Source: Pseudomonas sp. ACN8
GTDB lineage: Bacteria; Pseudomonadota; Gammaproteobacteria; Pseudomonadales; Pseudomonadaceae
Length of the DNA: 64,000 nt
NCBI RefSeq assembly: GCF_002303925.1
Contig: NZ_MRCS01000031.1
Location: forward strand, 20,347-84,346
Direction: 5' to 3'
Every line of letters starts with the position of its first letter. Position 1 is the first letter of the stretch. Under the pieces are notes generated by a model that ran no database searches, had not been told where the DNA came from, and saw only the letters and a list, made by a program, of their open reading frames with translations. A program made the position numbers and the translations under genes. Shown in pieces: positions 1 through 9,500 of this stretch.

Positions 1-1162
1 GATCCGTACCCGCGTTTTCGAGTGGAAAGGCAAAGTCGTGCCACCCCAGGCGCACTTCTGCACCAACGCCAGCGACATCCTGTTCGAGCGTGGCGACGCC
101 ATGGGTTCGTTCCGCTTCCATGGCTGGCTGGTGGTGGAAGTCGAGACCGACACCGGTCTTGTCGGTATCGGTAACTGTGCCCTGGCACCCCGTGTCGCCA
201 AGGAAATCATCGACACCTACCTGGCACCGATCGCCATTGGCGAAGATCCGTTCGACAACGAATACATCTGGCAGAAGATGTACCGTCAGAGCCACGCCTG
301 GGGCCGCAAAGGCATTGGCATGGCGGCGATCTCGGCGATCGACATCGCCCTCTGGGACATCATGGGCAAAGCGGTCAACAAGCCGGTGTTCAAACTGCTC
401 GGTGGCCGGACCAAGGAAAAGATCTGGACCTACGCTTCCAAGCTCTACGCCAACGACAACCTCGACCTGTTCCTCGAAGAAGCCCAAGGCTATCTGAACC
501 AGGGTTTCACCGCGCTGAAAATGCGTTTCGGCTACGGCCCGAAAGACGGCCCGGCGGGCATGCGCAAGAACATCGAGCAAGTGCGCGCCCTGCGTAACCT
601 GGCCGGTCCGGATATCGACATCATGCTCGAGTGCTACATGGGCTGGACCCTGGAATACGCCCGTCGCATGTTGCCCAAACTCGCCGAGTTCGAACCGCGC
701 TGGCTCGAAGAACCGGTGATTGCCGACGACATCGAGGGTTACATCGAGCTGAAAAAAATGGGGATCATGCCGATCTCCGGCGGTGAGCATGAGTTCACGT
801 CGTACGGCTTCAAAGACCTGCTGGAACGCCGCGCTGTCGACGTGATCCAGTACGACACCAACCGCGTCGGCGGCATCACCGCAGCGCGCAAGATCAACGC
901 CATGGCCGAAGCCTGGTCGGTGCCGGTGATTCCCCACGCCGGGCAGATGCACAACTATCACCTGACCATGTCCACCACGGCTTCGCCGATGGCCGAGTAC
1001 TTCCCGGTGTTCGACGTCGAAGTCGGCAACGAACTCTTTTACTACGTGTTCAAGGGCGAGCCGCAACCGGTCAACGGCTACATCCAGCTCGATGACAACA
1101 AACCGGGTCTGGGCCTGGAAATCTCCGATGAGTACCTGAGTGACTTCAACATCATCGAGTGA
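1..1162 (+). CDS. Enolase-superfamily sugar-acid dehydratase, L-rhamnonate dehydratase-like (5' partial)
   Basis: The reading frame is open to base 2 of the window, so the true start lies upstream; the first in-frame start inside (GTG at 38) falls in conserved sequence. The protein belongs to the mandelate racemase subgroup of the enolase superfamily, which abstracts a proton alpha to a carboxylate with Mg2+ and dehydrates sugar acids. The KMRFGYGPKDG segment matches the place where rhamnonate dehydratases carry KMPTHWGPHDG. Metal ligands are plausible at LECYMGW, EEPV and GGEHEF, and the terminal-domain base at IPHAGQMHNYH. It is followed after 52 bp by an AraD1-type gene and a ketoglutarate semialdehyde dehydrogenase, which fits a pentonate or deoxysugar-acid pathway. 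The exact sugar acid is uncertain. Confidence 0.8.
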   Translation, partial: IRTRVFEWKGKVVPPQAHFCTNASDILFERGDAMGSFRFHGWLVVEVETDTGLVGIGNCALAPRVAKEIIDTYLAPIAIGEDPFDNEYIWQKMYRQSHAWGRKGIGMAAISAIDIALWDIMGKAVNKPVFKLLGGRTKEKIWTYASKLYANDNLDLFLEEAQGYLNQGFTALKMRFGYGPKDGPAGMRKNIEQVRALRNLAGPDIDIMLECYMGWTLEYARRMLPKLAEFEPRWLEEPVIADDIEGYIELKKMGIMPISGGEHEFTSYGFKDLLERRAVDVIQYDTNRVGGITAARKINAMAEAWSVPVIPHAGQMHNYHLTMSTTASPMAEYFPVFDVEVGNELFYYVFKGEPQPVNGYIQLDDNKPGLGLEISDEYLSDFNIIE

Positions 1163-1214
1163 CCTTGAGGCGCCGTAAACGTACGGCGCCTTCCACGACT
1201 TTCTGGAGGCCGAC

Positions 1215-2210
1215 ATGCGCCTGATTCAATATGAAAACACTGCCGGTGAACGCCAGGTCGGCCTCGTCGACGGATCACAGGTCCAAGTGCTGAAAGGCAC
1301 CCGCAGTACCCGTGAACTGGCGCTCGCAGCGATCCGCGCCCAGCGCAGCCTGCAAGAAGAAGTCGCTCAGCGTGGCACCGAGCCAGGCCCGGATTACGCG
1401 CAATTGTTGCAGCAGGGCAATGTCCTGCCGCCGCTGGACCACGAAGACCCGGCCCACTGCCTGATCAGCGGCACCGGCCTGACCCATTTGGGCAGCGCTT
1501 CTGCGCGGGACAAAATGCACCAGCAGGACGGCGCAGTTGAAGCCGGCATGACCGACACCATGCGCATCTTCAAGTGGGGCCTGGAGGGCGGCAAGCCAGC
1601 GGCCGGCCAGGTCGGCGCGCAGCCGGAATGGTTCTACAAGGGTGACGGCAGCATCGTTGTGCGCCCCGGCGCAGACTTTCCGGTGCCGCCGTTTGCCGAA
1701 GACGCCGGTGAAGAACCGGAGCTCACCGGCCTCTATGTAATCGGCGACGACGGTCAGCCGTATCGCGTCGGTTATGCCTTGGGCAACGAGTTCTCCGATC
1801 ATGTGATGGAGCGGCGCAATTATTTGTACCTCGCCCATTCGAAACTGCGCTTCTGCGCCTATGGTCCGGAACTGCGTGTTGGTGAATTGCCTAGGCATCT
1901 GGCGGGCACCAGCCGCATCAAGCGCAACGGCGAAACGATCTGGGAAAAAGAGTTTCTCAGCGGCGAAGACAACATGTGCCACAGCCTCGCCAACCTCGAA
2001 TTCCATCACTTCAAGTACACGCAGTTTTTGCGGCCCGGAGATGTTCATGTGCATTACTTCGGCACCGCCACGCTGTCGTTTGCCGACGGCGTGAAAACCC
2101 AACCGGGCGATCGTTTCCAGATCAGCCTCGATGAGTTCGGCGCGCCGTTGGAAAACGGTATCGGCGAAAGTGCCCCGCCATTGGCCACCGGTCAGGTGCG
2201 TGCGCTTTAA
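1215..2210 (+). CDS. AraD1/GguC family protein (FAH-like 2-keto-3-deoxy-acid dehydratase)
   Basis: This 331-aa protein matches the AraD1/GguC family, a fumarylacetoacetate-hydrolase-fold group associated with 2-keto-3-deoxy-L-arabinonate dehydration to ketoglutarate semialdehyde. It starts at ATG 1215 with GGAGG 7-11 bases upstream. The C-terminal half carries the family stretch FKYTQFLRPGDVHVHYFGT, and the N-terminal half has GTGLTHLGS. The position between a sugar-acid dehydratase and a semialdehyde dehydrogenase agrees with the order dehydratase, keto-deoxy-acid dehydratase, dehydrogenase. The enzymatic assignment is by family and context; the substrate is inferred. Confidence 0.8.
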   Translation: MRLIQYENTAGERQVGLVDGSQVQVLKGTRSTRELALAAIRAQRSLQEEVAQRGTEPGPDYAQLLQQGNVLPPLDHEDPAHCLISGTGLTHLGSASARDKMHQQDGAVEAGMTDTMRIFKWGLEGGKPAAGQVGAQPEWFYKGDGSIVVRPGADFPVPPFAEDAGEEPELTGLYVIGDDGQPYRVGYALGNEFSDHVMERRNYLYLAHSKLRFCAYGPELRVGELPRHLAGTSRIKRNGETIWEKEFLSGEDNMCHSLANLEFHHFKYTQFLRPGDVHVHYFGTATLSFADGVKTQPGDRFQISLDEFGAPLENGIGESAPPLATGQVRAL

Positions 2211-2252
2211 GTCTTTAATTACCGGCACTGTCGGCCGGTCAAGGAATCACTC

Positions 2253-3836
2253 ATGACTTCGCTACTTGGACACAACTACATCGATAGTCGCCGTAGCGCC
2301 GAAGGTAAGTTGCAACTGCAAAGCCTCGACGCGACCACCGGTGAGCCGTTGCCTGGCACCTTCTTCCAGGCGACTGAAGCCGAAGTGGATGCCGCCGCCA
2401 GTGCCGCAGCTGCCGCATACCCGATCTACCGCAACCTGAGCGCGGAAAAACGTGCGACATTCCTCGACGCCATTGCCGATGAAATCGATGCTTTGAGCGA
2501 TGACTTCGTCGCCACCGTGTGCCGCGAAACCGCACTGCCGGCCGGGCGCATCCAGGGCGAGCGTGCACGCACCAGCGGGCAGATGCGTTTGTTCGCCAAG
2601 GTCCTGCGGCGCGGCGATTTCTACGGTGCGCGTATCGATCGGGCGCTGCCGGATCGCCAGCCGTTGCCACGTCCGGACCTGCGTCAGTACCGCATCGCGT
2701 TAGGACCCGTCGCCGTGTTCGGCGCCAGTAACTTTCCGTTGGCGTTTTCAACCGCCGGTGGCGATACCGCTTCAGCGCTGGCCGCCGGTTGCCCGGTGGT
2801 GTTCAAGGCCCACAGCGGGCATATGGCGACGGCCGAGTGGGTCGCGGACGCAATCATTCGCGCCGCCGAGCGTACCGAGATGCCGGCCGGCGTGTTCAAC
2901 ATGATTTATGGCGGTGGCGTCGGTGAATGGCTGGTCAAGCACCCGGCGATTCAGGCCGTGGGCTTCACCGGTTCACTCAAGGGCGGCAATGCCCTGAGCC
3001 ACATGGCCGCGACCCGGCCGCAGCCGATCCCGGTGTTTGCCGAGATGTCGAGCATCAACCCGGTGTTCCTGCTGCCCGAAGCGCTCGCGGTGCGTGGTGA
3101 GCAGATTGCTGCGCAATTGGCCGCATCGGTGACGCTGGGTTGTGGGCAGTTCTGCACCAATCCGGGCTTGGTCGTCGCTGTGCGCTCGCCGCAGTTCAGC
3201 GCTTTTCTTGAGACATTCTGCGCCCACATGAACCAGCAACCGGCGCAAACCATGCTCAACGCCAGTGCGCTGGCCAGCTACAGCCGAGGCCTTGGCGAAC
3301 TGCACGAGCATCCGGGCCTGAGCCATCTGGCGGGCCGTCCGCAACAGGGCAATCAGGCGCAGCCACAGGTGTTCAAGGCCGATGTCAGCCTGTTGCTCAA
3401 GGGTGATGAGTTGCTGCAGGAGGAAGTGTTCGGGCCAACCACCATCGTCATCGAGGTCGAGGACCGGGCGCAGTTGGCGGCGGCGTTGCAGGGGCTGCGC
3501 GGGCAACTGACGGCGACGCTGATTGGCGAGGCGGATGAATTGCTGGAGTACCGCTGGCTGGCGGAGTTGCTGCAAGAGAAGGTCGGGCGAATCTTGCTCA
3601 ATGGCTATCCGACCGGGGTCGAAGTTTGCGAGGCCATGGTGCATGGCGGGCCGTATCCGGCGACATCCGACTCCCGGGGGACCTCGGTTGGTACCCTGGC
3701 GATTGATCGCTTCCTGCGGCCGGTGTGCTTCCAGAATTACCCGGATGCGTTGTTGCCCGAGGCATTGCAGGACGCGAATCCGCTGGGGATTCAGCGCTTA
3801 GTAGATAGTGTGAGTACTCGAGAGTCGCTGGACTGA
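2253..3836 (+). CDS. 2-ketoglutarate semialdehyde dehydrogenase (NADP-type aldehyde dehydrogenase)
   Basis: This 527-aa aldehyde dehydrogenase is of the longer type typical of ketoglutarate semialdehyde dehydrogenases. It oxidises the C5 semialdehyde made by the two upstream enzymes to 2-oxoglutarate with NAD(P)+. The catalytic cysteine lies in the GQFCTNPG segment and the general-base glutamate in FAEMSS; the cofactor region reads FGASNFPLAF. The HGGPYPATSD block near the C terminus is characteristic of this subgroup. It starts at ATG 2253 after AAGGAATCACTC and ends the operon, 43 bp before a strong terminator. Confidence 0.88.
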   Translation: MTSLLGHNYIDSRRSAEGKLQLQSLDATTGEPLPGTFFQATEAEVDAAASAAAAAYPIYRNLSAEKRATFLDAIADEIDALSDDFVATVCRETALPAGRIQGERARTSGQMRLFAKVLRRGDFYGARIDRALPDRQPLPRPDLRQYRIALGPVAVFGASNFPLAFSTAGGDTASALAAGCPVVFKAHSGHMATAEWVADAIIRAAERTEMPAGVFNMIYGGGVGEWLVKHPAIQAVGFTGSLKGGNALSHMAATRPQPIPVFAEMSSINPVFLLPEALAVRGEQIAAQLAASVTLGCGQFCTNPGLVVAVRSPQFSAFLETFCAHMNQQPAQTMLNASALASYSRGLGELHEHPGLSHLAGRPQQGNQAQPQVFKADVSLLLKGDELLQEEVFGPTTIVIEVEDRAQLAAALQGLRGQLTATLIGEADELLEYRWLAELLQEKVGRILLNGYPTGVEVCEAMVHGGPYPATSDSRGTSVGTLAIDRFLRPVCFQNYPDALLPEALQDANPLGIQRLVDSVSTRESLD

Positions 3837-3879
3837 GCAATTTGAATAGTGGTTAGGACGGCTGATAAAACATTTTTTC

Positions 3880-3921
3880 GGAGGGGCATCCAACTCTTAC
3901 TTCCGGTGCTCCTCTTTTTTT
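3880..3921 (+). terminator. Rho-independent terminator of the sugar-acid operon
   Basis: The left arm GGAGGGGCATC at 3880-3890 pairs with GGTGCTCCTC at 3905-3914, with G-U pairs allowed, across a 14-base loop. A run of seven T follows at 3915-3921. The arms and loop closely resemble the opposite-strand terminator at 11508-11549. Confidence 0.85.
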
Positions 3922-4123
3922 ATGTTTTGCCTGCTGAATTGTGATTGTGAAATCGCGTTGGACGCCTGCTTTGTTTTCAGAGGAGGACGAAACTTGATTC
4001 TGCCCCACTTTGAAAATACAGACGTCCATGGCGATTTTTCGCTGATCAACCCTACATCCAGGCAGCGACGAATTGCCTTCGTCGCCCCTGAAACGGGCTA
4101 TATGTCCGCGGAGGAGATTCTAG
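3922..4123 (+). other. Short stretch with a possible small ORF, status unclear
   Basis: A TTG codon at 3994 follows a good ribosome site (AGAGGAGGACG) and opens a frame to TGA 4141-4143 of about 49 codons, overlapping the antisense aldehyde dehydrogenase remnant by 20 bases. The peptide resembles nothing I recognise. It may be the truncated head of a gene lost when the neighbouring mobile-element debris arrived. No other feature is seen here. Confidence 0.2.
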
Positions 4124-4345
4124 CTATCCGTCAAATCCAATGATTGCTTTGGTTTCGAGGTACTCTTCAAAGCCGTACACGCCGTATTCACGACCGTTAC
4201 CAGATCGCTTATACCCCCCGAACGGAGCCATTGGATTGTAGGCGCTGATGCGGTTTTGACTCAGGCTGCTGATTTCGGCTGCCCCATAGGCAGTCTCGGA
4301 GATCCCATGCAGGGCGATCATCTGTTGGGCATTCAGGCGGGTCAA
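4124..4345 (-). pseudogene. Aldehyde dehydrogenase C-terminal fragment
   Basis: Only the last quarter or less of an aldehyde dehydrogenase remains. The conserved tail reads NPMAPFGGYKRSGNGREYG, followed by GFEEYLETKAI, both diagnostic for the family. The catalytic cysteine, the glutamate and the cofactor domain are all absent. The segment upstream of the fragment (about 4290-4345) already departs from the family pattern. It abuts the truncated end of a group II intron, so the gene was probably destroyed by mobile-element insertion and deletion. Confidence 0.8.
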
Positions 4346-4364
4346 TCAGTTCCGGCAGCTTGGG

Positions 4365-5123
4365 TCAAAATCGCATCAGCGCCAACACATCCAGTGTCAT
4401 GTTGGCCAGCACCGGGGAAATGATGCCTCCTTGCGGAGTTCCGGCGTGGCTGGGGAATAGTTCGTTCTGGTAGACGTAACCCGCCTTGAGCCATTTCTGC
4501 AAAATCGCCGTATCCATAGAGATGTTGGCGATCAACCAGTCATGGCTGCTATTGTCGAAACAGCCTTGAATGTCGCCCTCTAAAAACCACTCTGCGTTTG
4601 CTTTTCGTGACAGCACACCAAAGCATTGGGCTGCGGCATCCGCAGTTGAGCGTTCCGGCCTGAACCCATAAGAGTTCGGATCGGCGGTGGTCTCTGCGAT
4701 GGGTTCCAGAGCCCGCAGATGCAACGCCTGCATGGCCCGGCATTTCATCGCGGGAATTCCGAGAGGCCTCGTCTTGCCGTTTTTCTTCGGAATAAGGACT
4801 CTCCGAAGTGGAAGCGGCGAGTAGCCTCGCCTCTTCAGCGACGCTATCGCGTGGCTCTTGGCCCTTGAAGTATTCCAAGTGACCTTGTCCACGCAGTGGG
4901 TGTTTTTGCCTTTATTTTCAGACACCCGTTTAACGGCCATTGCTTTGCCGCTGAACGAGTGAGTCAGCAACCATTGCAGGGCTTTCGCCTTGTTATGCCT
5001 GCCGTCTTGCACAGCCTTCACAATACGCGCTTGCAGCCCTCTTACTCGACGTTGGACATCGGCCCAGTTGATGCCGTCCCACGCCGTGCCGGAAGGTGCA
5101 CACGCCAGTGTTGCTGCGTTCAT
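4365..5123 (-). pseudogene. Group II intron reverse transcriptase/maturase, 3'-truncated
   Basis: The frame starts at ATG 5123, preceded by GGAAGGAGAGCAA. It shows the N-terminal RT extension (WAKV-like GINWADVQRRV) and RT blocks ending in GTPQGGIISPVLANMTLD, with RPLGIPAMKCRAMQ and PNSYGFRPERST before it. The YADD catalytic box, thumb, maturase X and endonuclease domains are absent; the chain ends after about 252 residues, roughly half the usual length. It is therefore inactive as a polymerase. Confidence 0.85.
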
Positions 5124-5700
5124 TTGCTCTCCTTCCGTTGAAAGGGTTCTACCTACTCTCTTGTGAAGAGAGACCATGAGGACGTCTGCCCGCTTTCGCT
5201 TGAAGTGATGTTTCAACTTCTATCCAGCCCATTACAGGATGGCGTTCGCTTTTTCCTCGTTCCTTCGCCCGCACCGCCATGGGCCGTTTTTGCAAACGGC
5301 TTTCCCTCACGGGAGCGATAGGGGATTTCCACGTTCCGCTTACTGAAGTACGCCGGGTTAGGTGCCTGCTATCGACCGGGAGACGTATGGGCCACGAACG
5401 CGCGTGCAGAAAAACGCTGTTCCCACCTCCGCTACCTTTTGGTTCGAGCGTATAAGCCATTTCCGCTCGTTCAATTTAACGATCTTTACGCAGGTTCACA
5501 TGTGTTCACCATACCGACTATCTAGCCCTTGTCCGGCCATGGCTGCCAGAAGAGTACGCCTCTCACGATTAGTACCCCGCACCTTGCGGTGCCTCGTCAC
5601 ATTGTCGAAGACGCTCTTGATTCAGCCTCCTAGATTCACCCGGTGACACGGGTGATTCCCTCCAAGGGGAACAACTTCTGTAAGCGACTTCGTGTCGCAC
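4365..5700 (-). mobile_element. Truncated group II intron inserted in an IS66 transposase gene
   Basis: The minus strand begins at 5700 with GTGCGACACGAAG, matching the bacterial group II intron 5' consensus GTGCGNC. About 580 nt of presumptive ribozyme sequence precede the maturase reading frame at 5123. The 5' exon is the IS66 transposase codon run for NNWCE, so the insertion lies just after that motif. The 3' half of the intron, including the RT active site, maturase domain and domains V/VI, is missing: the frame breaks at about 4365 next to aldehyde dehydrogenase debris. The element cannot splice or move on its own. Confidence 0.82.
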
Positions 5701-6250
5701 CTCGCACCAATTATTGTCAATGGGTACGGCCCCGTTATCGAGATAGCGCGACAGCGCCGTCCAGCGTTTGAGGCTGTAATCCAGAGCTTTGCTTATCGCC
5801 GAGCCATCGTGCAAAGCTGTCTCTGGGCAATCATCCAGGTGCGTAGCGCATCGATGATGGGGACTGCTTTTTCCTGCCGTATTCGATGACGGACATCCGT
5901 AAGCGTCCGGTGATCATGCCTGGCGAACGGTGCTGTCGGTGCTCACCCGCGCGGCTGGGCGTAAAGTCGTAAACGACGGCGCTCAACTCAGCAAACGGTG
6001 TCGTGGCATAGGCCCAGACATACACCCGGTGGGTTTTCTTTGCACCCGGCGAGAGCATCTGTACCGGCGCTTCGTCGGCATGTACCACGTTGTGTTGGAG
6101 CACGACGTCGCGCAAGGCATCGACCAGCGGTTGCAGCTGTACGCCGCAGACACCGACCCCTTGCGCCAGCGTCGAACGTGGTATGGCCAGGCCGGCACGA
6201 CCGAAGATTTTCTCCTGCCGATGCCTGGTCAGGCCATTACTGGAGTTCCG
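5701..6250 (-). mobile_element. IS66-family transposase remnant (5' exon of the intron insertion)
   Basis: Reading leftward from about 6250, the minus strand encodes RHRQEKIFGRAGLAIPRSTL, then HADEAPVQM and KKTHRVYVWAYATTP, then YDFTPSRAGEH, all hallmark IS66 TnpC (DDE transposase) segments. After about 5930 the frame is lost. It resumes at about 5814 with DGSAISKALDYSLKRW and PIDNNWCE, which runs to the intron boundary. Roughly 150 or more residues between these blocks are deleted, so the transposase is dead. Neither IS66 terminal repeat nor the tnpA/tnpB genes were identified here. Confidence 0.85.
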
Positions 6251-6595
6251 TATGGTGGTTTACAAACTCAATGTAGGTCTTTCTATCTCATCGCGTGCAG
6301 GCGAAGGGCTACAAACAGACGATAGCTTCACCCTATCTCACTGCTTCTCAGAGAAAAGGCATCACAGGCCTTTATCTGCAAGCGAATTTTACTTCTCGAT
6401 ACAACGATACAAACTATCTTTAATGGAGGGTTAAAAGGCTGTCCAGCGGTTTGGACAGCCCCCTTTCATCATTTGAAGAAGGGGGCTGATATCCTGCCGG
6501 ACCAACGACTTCAGCCTGTATTTCGCCAGGTCGATGTCACGTTTTTCCGTGTTTTGAGTGGTCTTCTTGAACGCGTGTAAAAGGGAAGAAATCGT
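6251..6595 (+). promoter_or_regulatory. Leader of the cyclase gene with two competing hairpins
   Basis: This 345-bp gap holds an AT-rich stretch (about 6340-6435) and then a structured segment. Hairpin 1 is GGCTGTCC (6437-6444) with GGACAGCC (6453-6460), an 8-bp perfect stem. Hairpin 2 is CAGCCCCCTT (6456-6465) with AAGGGGGCTG (6479-6488), a 10-bp perfect stem. They share bases 6456-6460 and so cannot form together. The cyclase start codon lies 108 bases beyond hairpin 2. An attenuation-like role is inference; a decayed IS66 terminus cannot be excluded. Confidence 0.5.
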
Positions 6596-9500
6596 ATGCG
6601 CTGCGCAAACTGCGGATTCGAGAATCCCTCCGAGGCCAGCTTCTGTGAAGCGTGCAGCGCCAAGCTGGCTCGCAGCTGTACGCGCTGTGGCCATGAGGCG
6701 GGCCTTTCCGACAAGTTCTGCAGTGAATGCGGCGCGCCGTTGACCGATGCGCCTGCTGCGCCATCACCACGCCCCCGGCCTGTTTCAGGGCCTTCTCCAG
6801 CGCCCATTCATTACACGCCCCACCACCTTGCCGAACGCATTCGCGCCGAACAGGCAGCCATGGAAGCCCGGGGCGAGACCGCCGGCGAACGCAAGATCGT
6901 CACGGCGCTGTTTGCCGACATGGCCGGCTCCACGGCGCTGATCCATGACCTCGATCCGGAAGAGGCCCAGCGCCTGATCGAGCCTGTCGTCGCGCTGATG
7001 ATGGAAGCCGTCCACTACTACGAAGGCTACGTGGCCAAGACGATGGGCGATGGCATCCTCGCGCTATTTGGCGCCCCCATCGCCCATGAAGACCATCCGC
7101 AGCGGGCTTTGTATGCGGCACTGCGCATGCAGCAGGCGATACACCAACATGGCGACCGCATTCGTCTGGAGAAAGGCATTCCGCTGCAAATCCGCGTCGG
7201 CATCCACACCGGAGAGGTCGTCGTGCGTTCGATCCGCACGGACAATTTGCACACTGATTACGACCCGGTCGGGCACACGATCCATATTGCGTCCCGGATG
7301 GAGGGAATCGCCGCGCCATCGTCGATCCTGGTGAGCGAGTCCACCCACAAGCTGGCGGAGGGTTATTTCGAGTTCAGGACTCTGGGAGCCACCCAGGTCA
7401 AAGGCATCCCCGAACCGCTCGTCGTGTACGAGGTGCAAGGCATCGGCGCGCTGCGCACGCGCCTGCAACTGGCCGCACATCGCGGGCTGGCCAGGTTCGT
7501 CGGCCGCCAGGTCGAGCTGGACCACCTGCATCAGGCGCTCGATCAGGCCAAAGCGGGCCACGGGCAGGTCGTCGCGGTGGCAGGCGAGGCCGGGGTCGGG
7601 AAGTCGCGGCTGTTCCATGAGTTCAAGGAACGCTCGCGGCGCGGCTGCCTGGTGCTGGAGACGTTCTCGGTGTCGCACGGCAAGGCCTTTGCCTATTTTC
7701 CGCTGATCGAGCTTCTGAACAACTACTTTCAGATCACTGCTCTGGACGACGAGCGGCGGTGCCGGGAAAAGGTCATGGGCAAGGCCCTGACGCTCGAGCG
7801 TGGCTTCGAGGAGCTCGTGCCCTACCTGCTCTACCTGCTGGTTATCGGCGAACGCAGTTCGGCGCTCGCGGAAATGGATCCTCAGATCCGGCACGACCGA
7901 ATCTTCGACGCGATTACGCAACTTCTGGTGCGCGAGAGTCGCGATCAGCCGATCGAACTGCTGTTCGAGGACCTGCAATGGCTGGACCGCGAGACCGAAG
8001 CATTCCTCGCGCGCCTCATCGACCGCGTGGCGAGCGCCCCGATCCTGCTCCTCGTGAACTACCGGCCTGAGTATCAGACTGTGTGGACGCGCGCGGGTCA
8101 TTGCAGCCAGCTGCGGCTCGAACCGCTGGGCCCGACCGAAGCTCAGGGTCTGCTCGCGGCCCTGCTTGGGGACGATCCCACCCTCGTTCCCCTCAAACAG
8201 CTCATCCTGGAGAAGACGGAGGGCAACCCTTTCTTCATGGAGGAAGTGGTCCAAACGCTGGTCGAGGAGAAATCGCTGCTCGGCGAACCCGGCCGTTACC
8301 GGATCCAGCAAACTCCGGCTGCGCTGCATATTCCCACCACCGTGCAGGGTGTGCTCGCCGCCCGTATCGACCGGCTTCCCGTTGCGGAGAAGGAATTGCT
8401 GCAGACGCTCTCCGTCATCGGCAAGGAGTTTGCGTTCAGTCTGATCCAGCGCATCTGTGATGGACGGGTCGCTCGGATGGACGACGATTTGCACAATCTG
8501 CTGGCCCGACTGGAGGCCGCGGAGTTCATTTACCAGCGGCCCGCATTTCCGGAGGTGGAGTATTCGTTCAAGCATGCGCTGACCCAGGAGGTCGCGGGCC
8601 ATTCGCTACTCATGGAGCGGCGTAGCGCACTGCACGAACGCACGGCGCAGGCCATCGAGGCAATGTTCCCCACCCGCATCGCGGATTACTGCAGCGAACT
8701 GGCGCACCACTACAGGCTGAGCGGCAATGTCCCGAAGGCTGTGGAATACCTGCAGTGTACCGGGCAACAGGCCCTCCAGCATTCCGCCCATCTCGATGCA
8801 ATGCGTCACCTTGGCACGGCGCTGGAAATGCTCGAGCAATTGCCAGACACGCCTGCGCGTGTTCATCAGGAACTGACGTTGCTGCTCTCCCTGGGACCGG
8901 CCTTGATGGCCGGGCGAGGCTATGGTGCGCCCGAGGTGGCGGCCACCTACACCCGCGCACTGGCGCTATGCGCGCAAGTAGGCGACGACTCAGCGCTTTT
9001 CCCAGCGCTGCAGGGGCTGCGGACTTATTACTCGTTGCGTGCGGAGTACTCAACTGCATGCGACCTGGCTGAACGATTGCTCAGTGTTGCGCAAACTGCG
9101 CAGGATCCGGACTTGCTCGTGGAAGCCCATGGTGCACTCGGGGCGACATTGTTTTTCCAGGGTGATCTGCGCAATGCCCATGAACACCAGGAGCGGGCGC
9201 GTGTCCTCTACAACCCGGACCGTCATCGTACACATGCCATTACGTACGGCATGGATCCGGGCTACGCCCTGACATTTTCGGCCTTGAGCCTTTGGTACTT
9301 GGGTTTCCCCGATCAGGCAAGTACGCGCAGCCGGGATAGCCTTGCGGTGGCCAAGAAGATTTCCCATCCGTTCAACCTGGTCTTCACCCTGTCTGCTACG
9401 TCGATACTGAGACAGTTTCGACAAGATGTACGACTCGCCGAAGAGTATGCTGATGCCGTCATCAAACTTTCACTCGAACGAGGGTTTCCGTTTTATTTGG

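Noticed and set aside
1275..2228. Long minus-strand frame opposite the AraD1 gene
   Set aside because: It is a shadow of the AraD1 coding sequence, with no ribosome site and no family motifs.
3880..3921. Integron attC site, because ATCCAAC and GTTGGAT match the core consensus
   Set aside because: The hairpin followed by seven T is fully explained as a terminator, and no integrase or cassette array is present.
7064..8602. 512-codon minus-strand frame inside the cyclase gene
   Set aside because: It arises from the GC-rich third positions of the cyclase gene; the translation has no domain.
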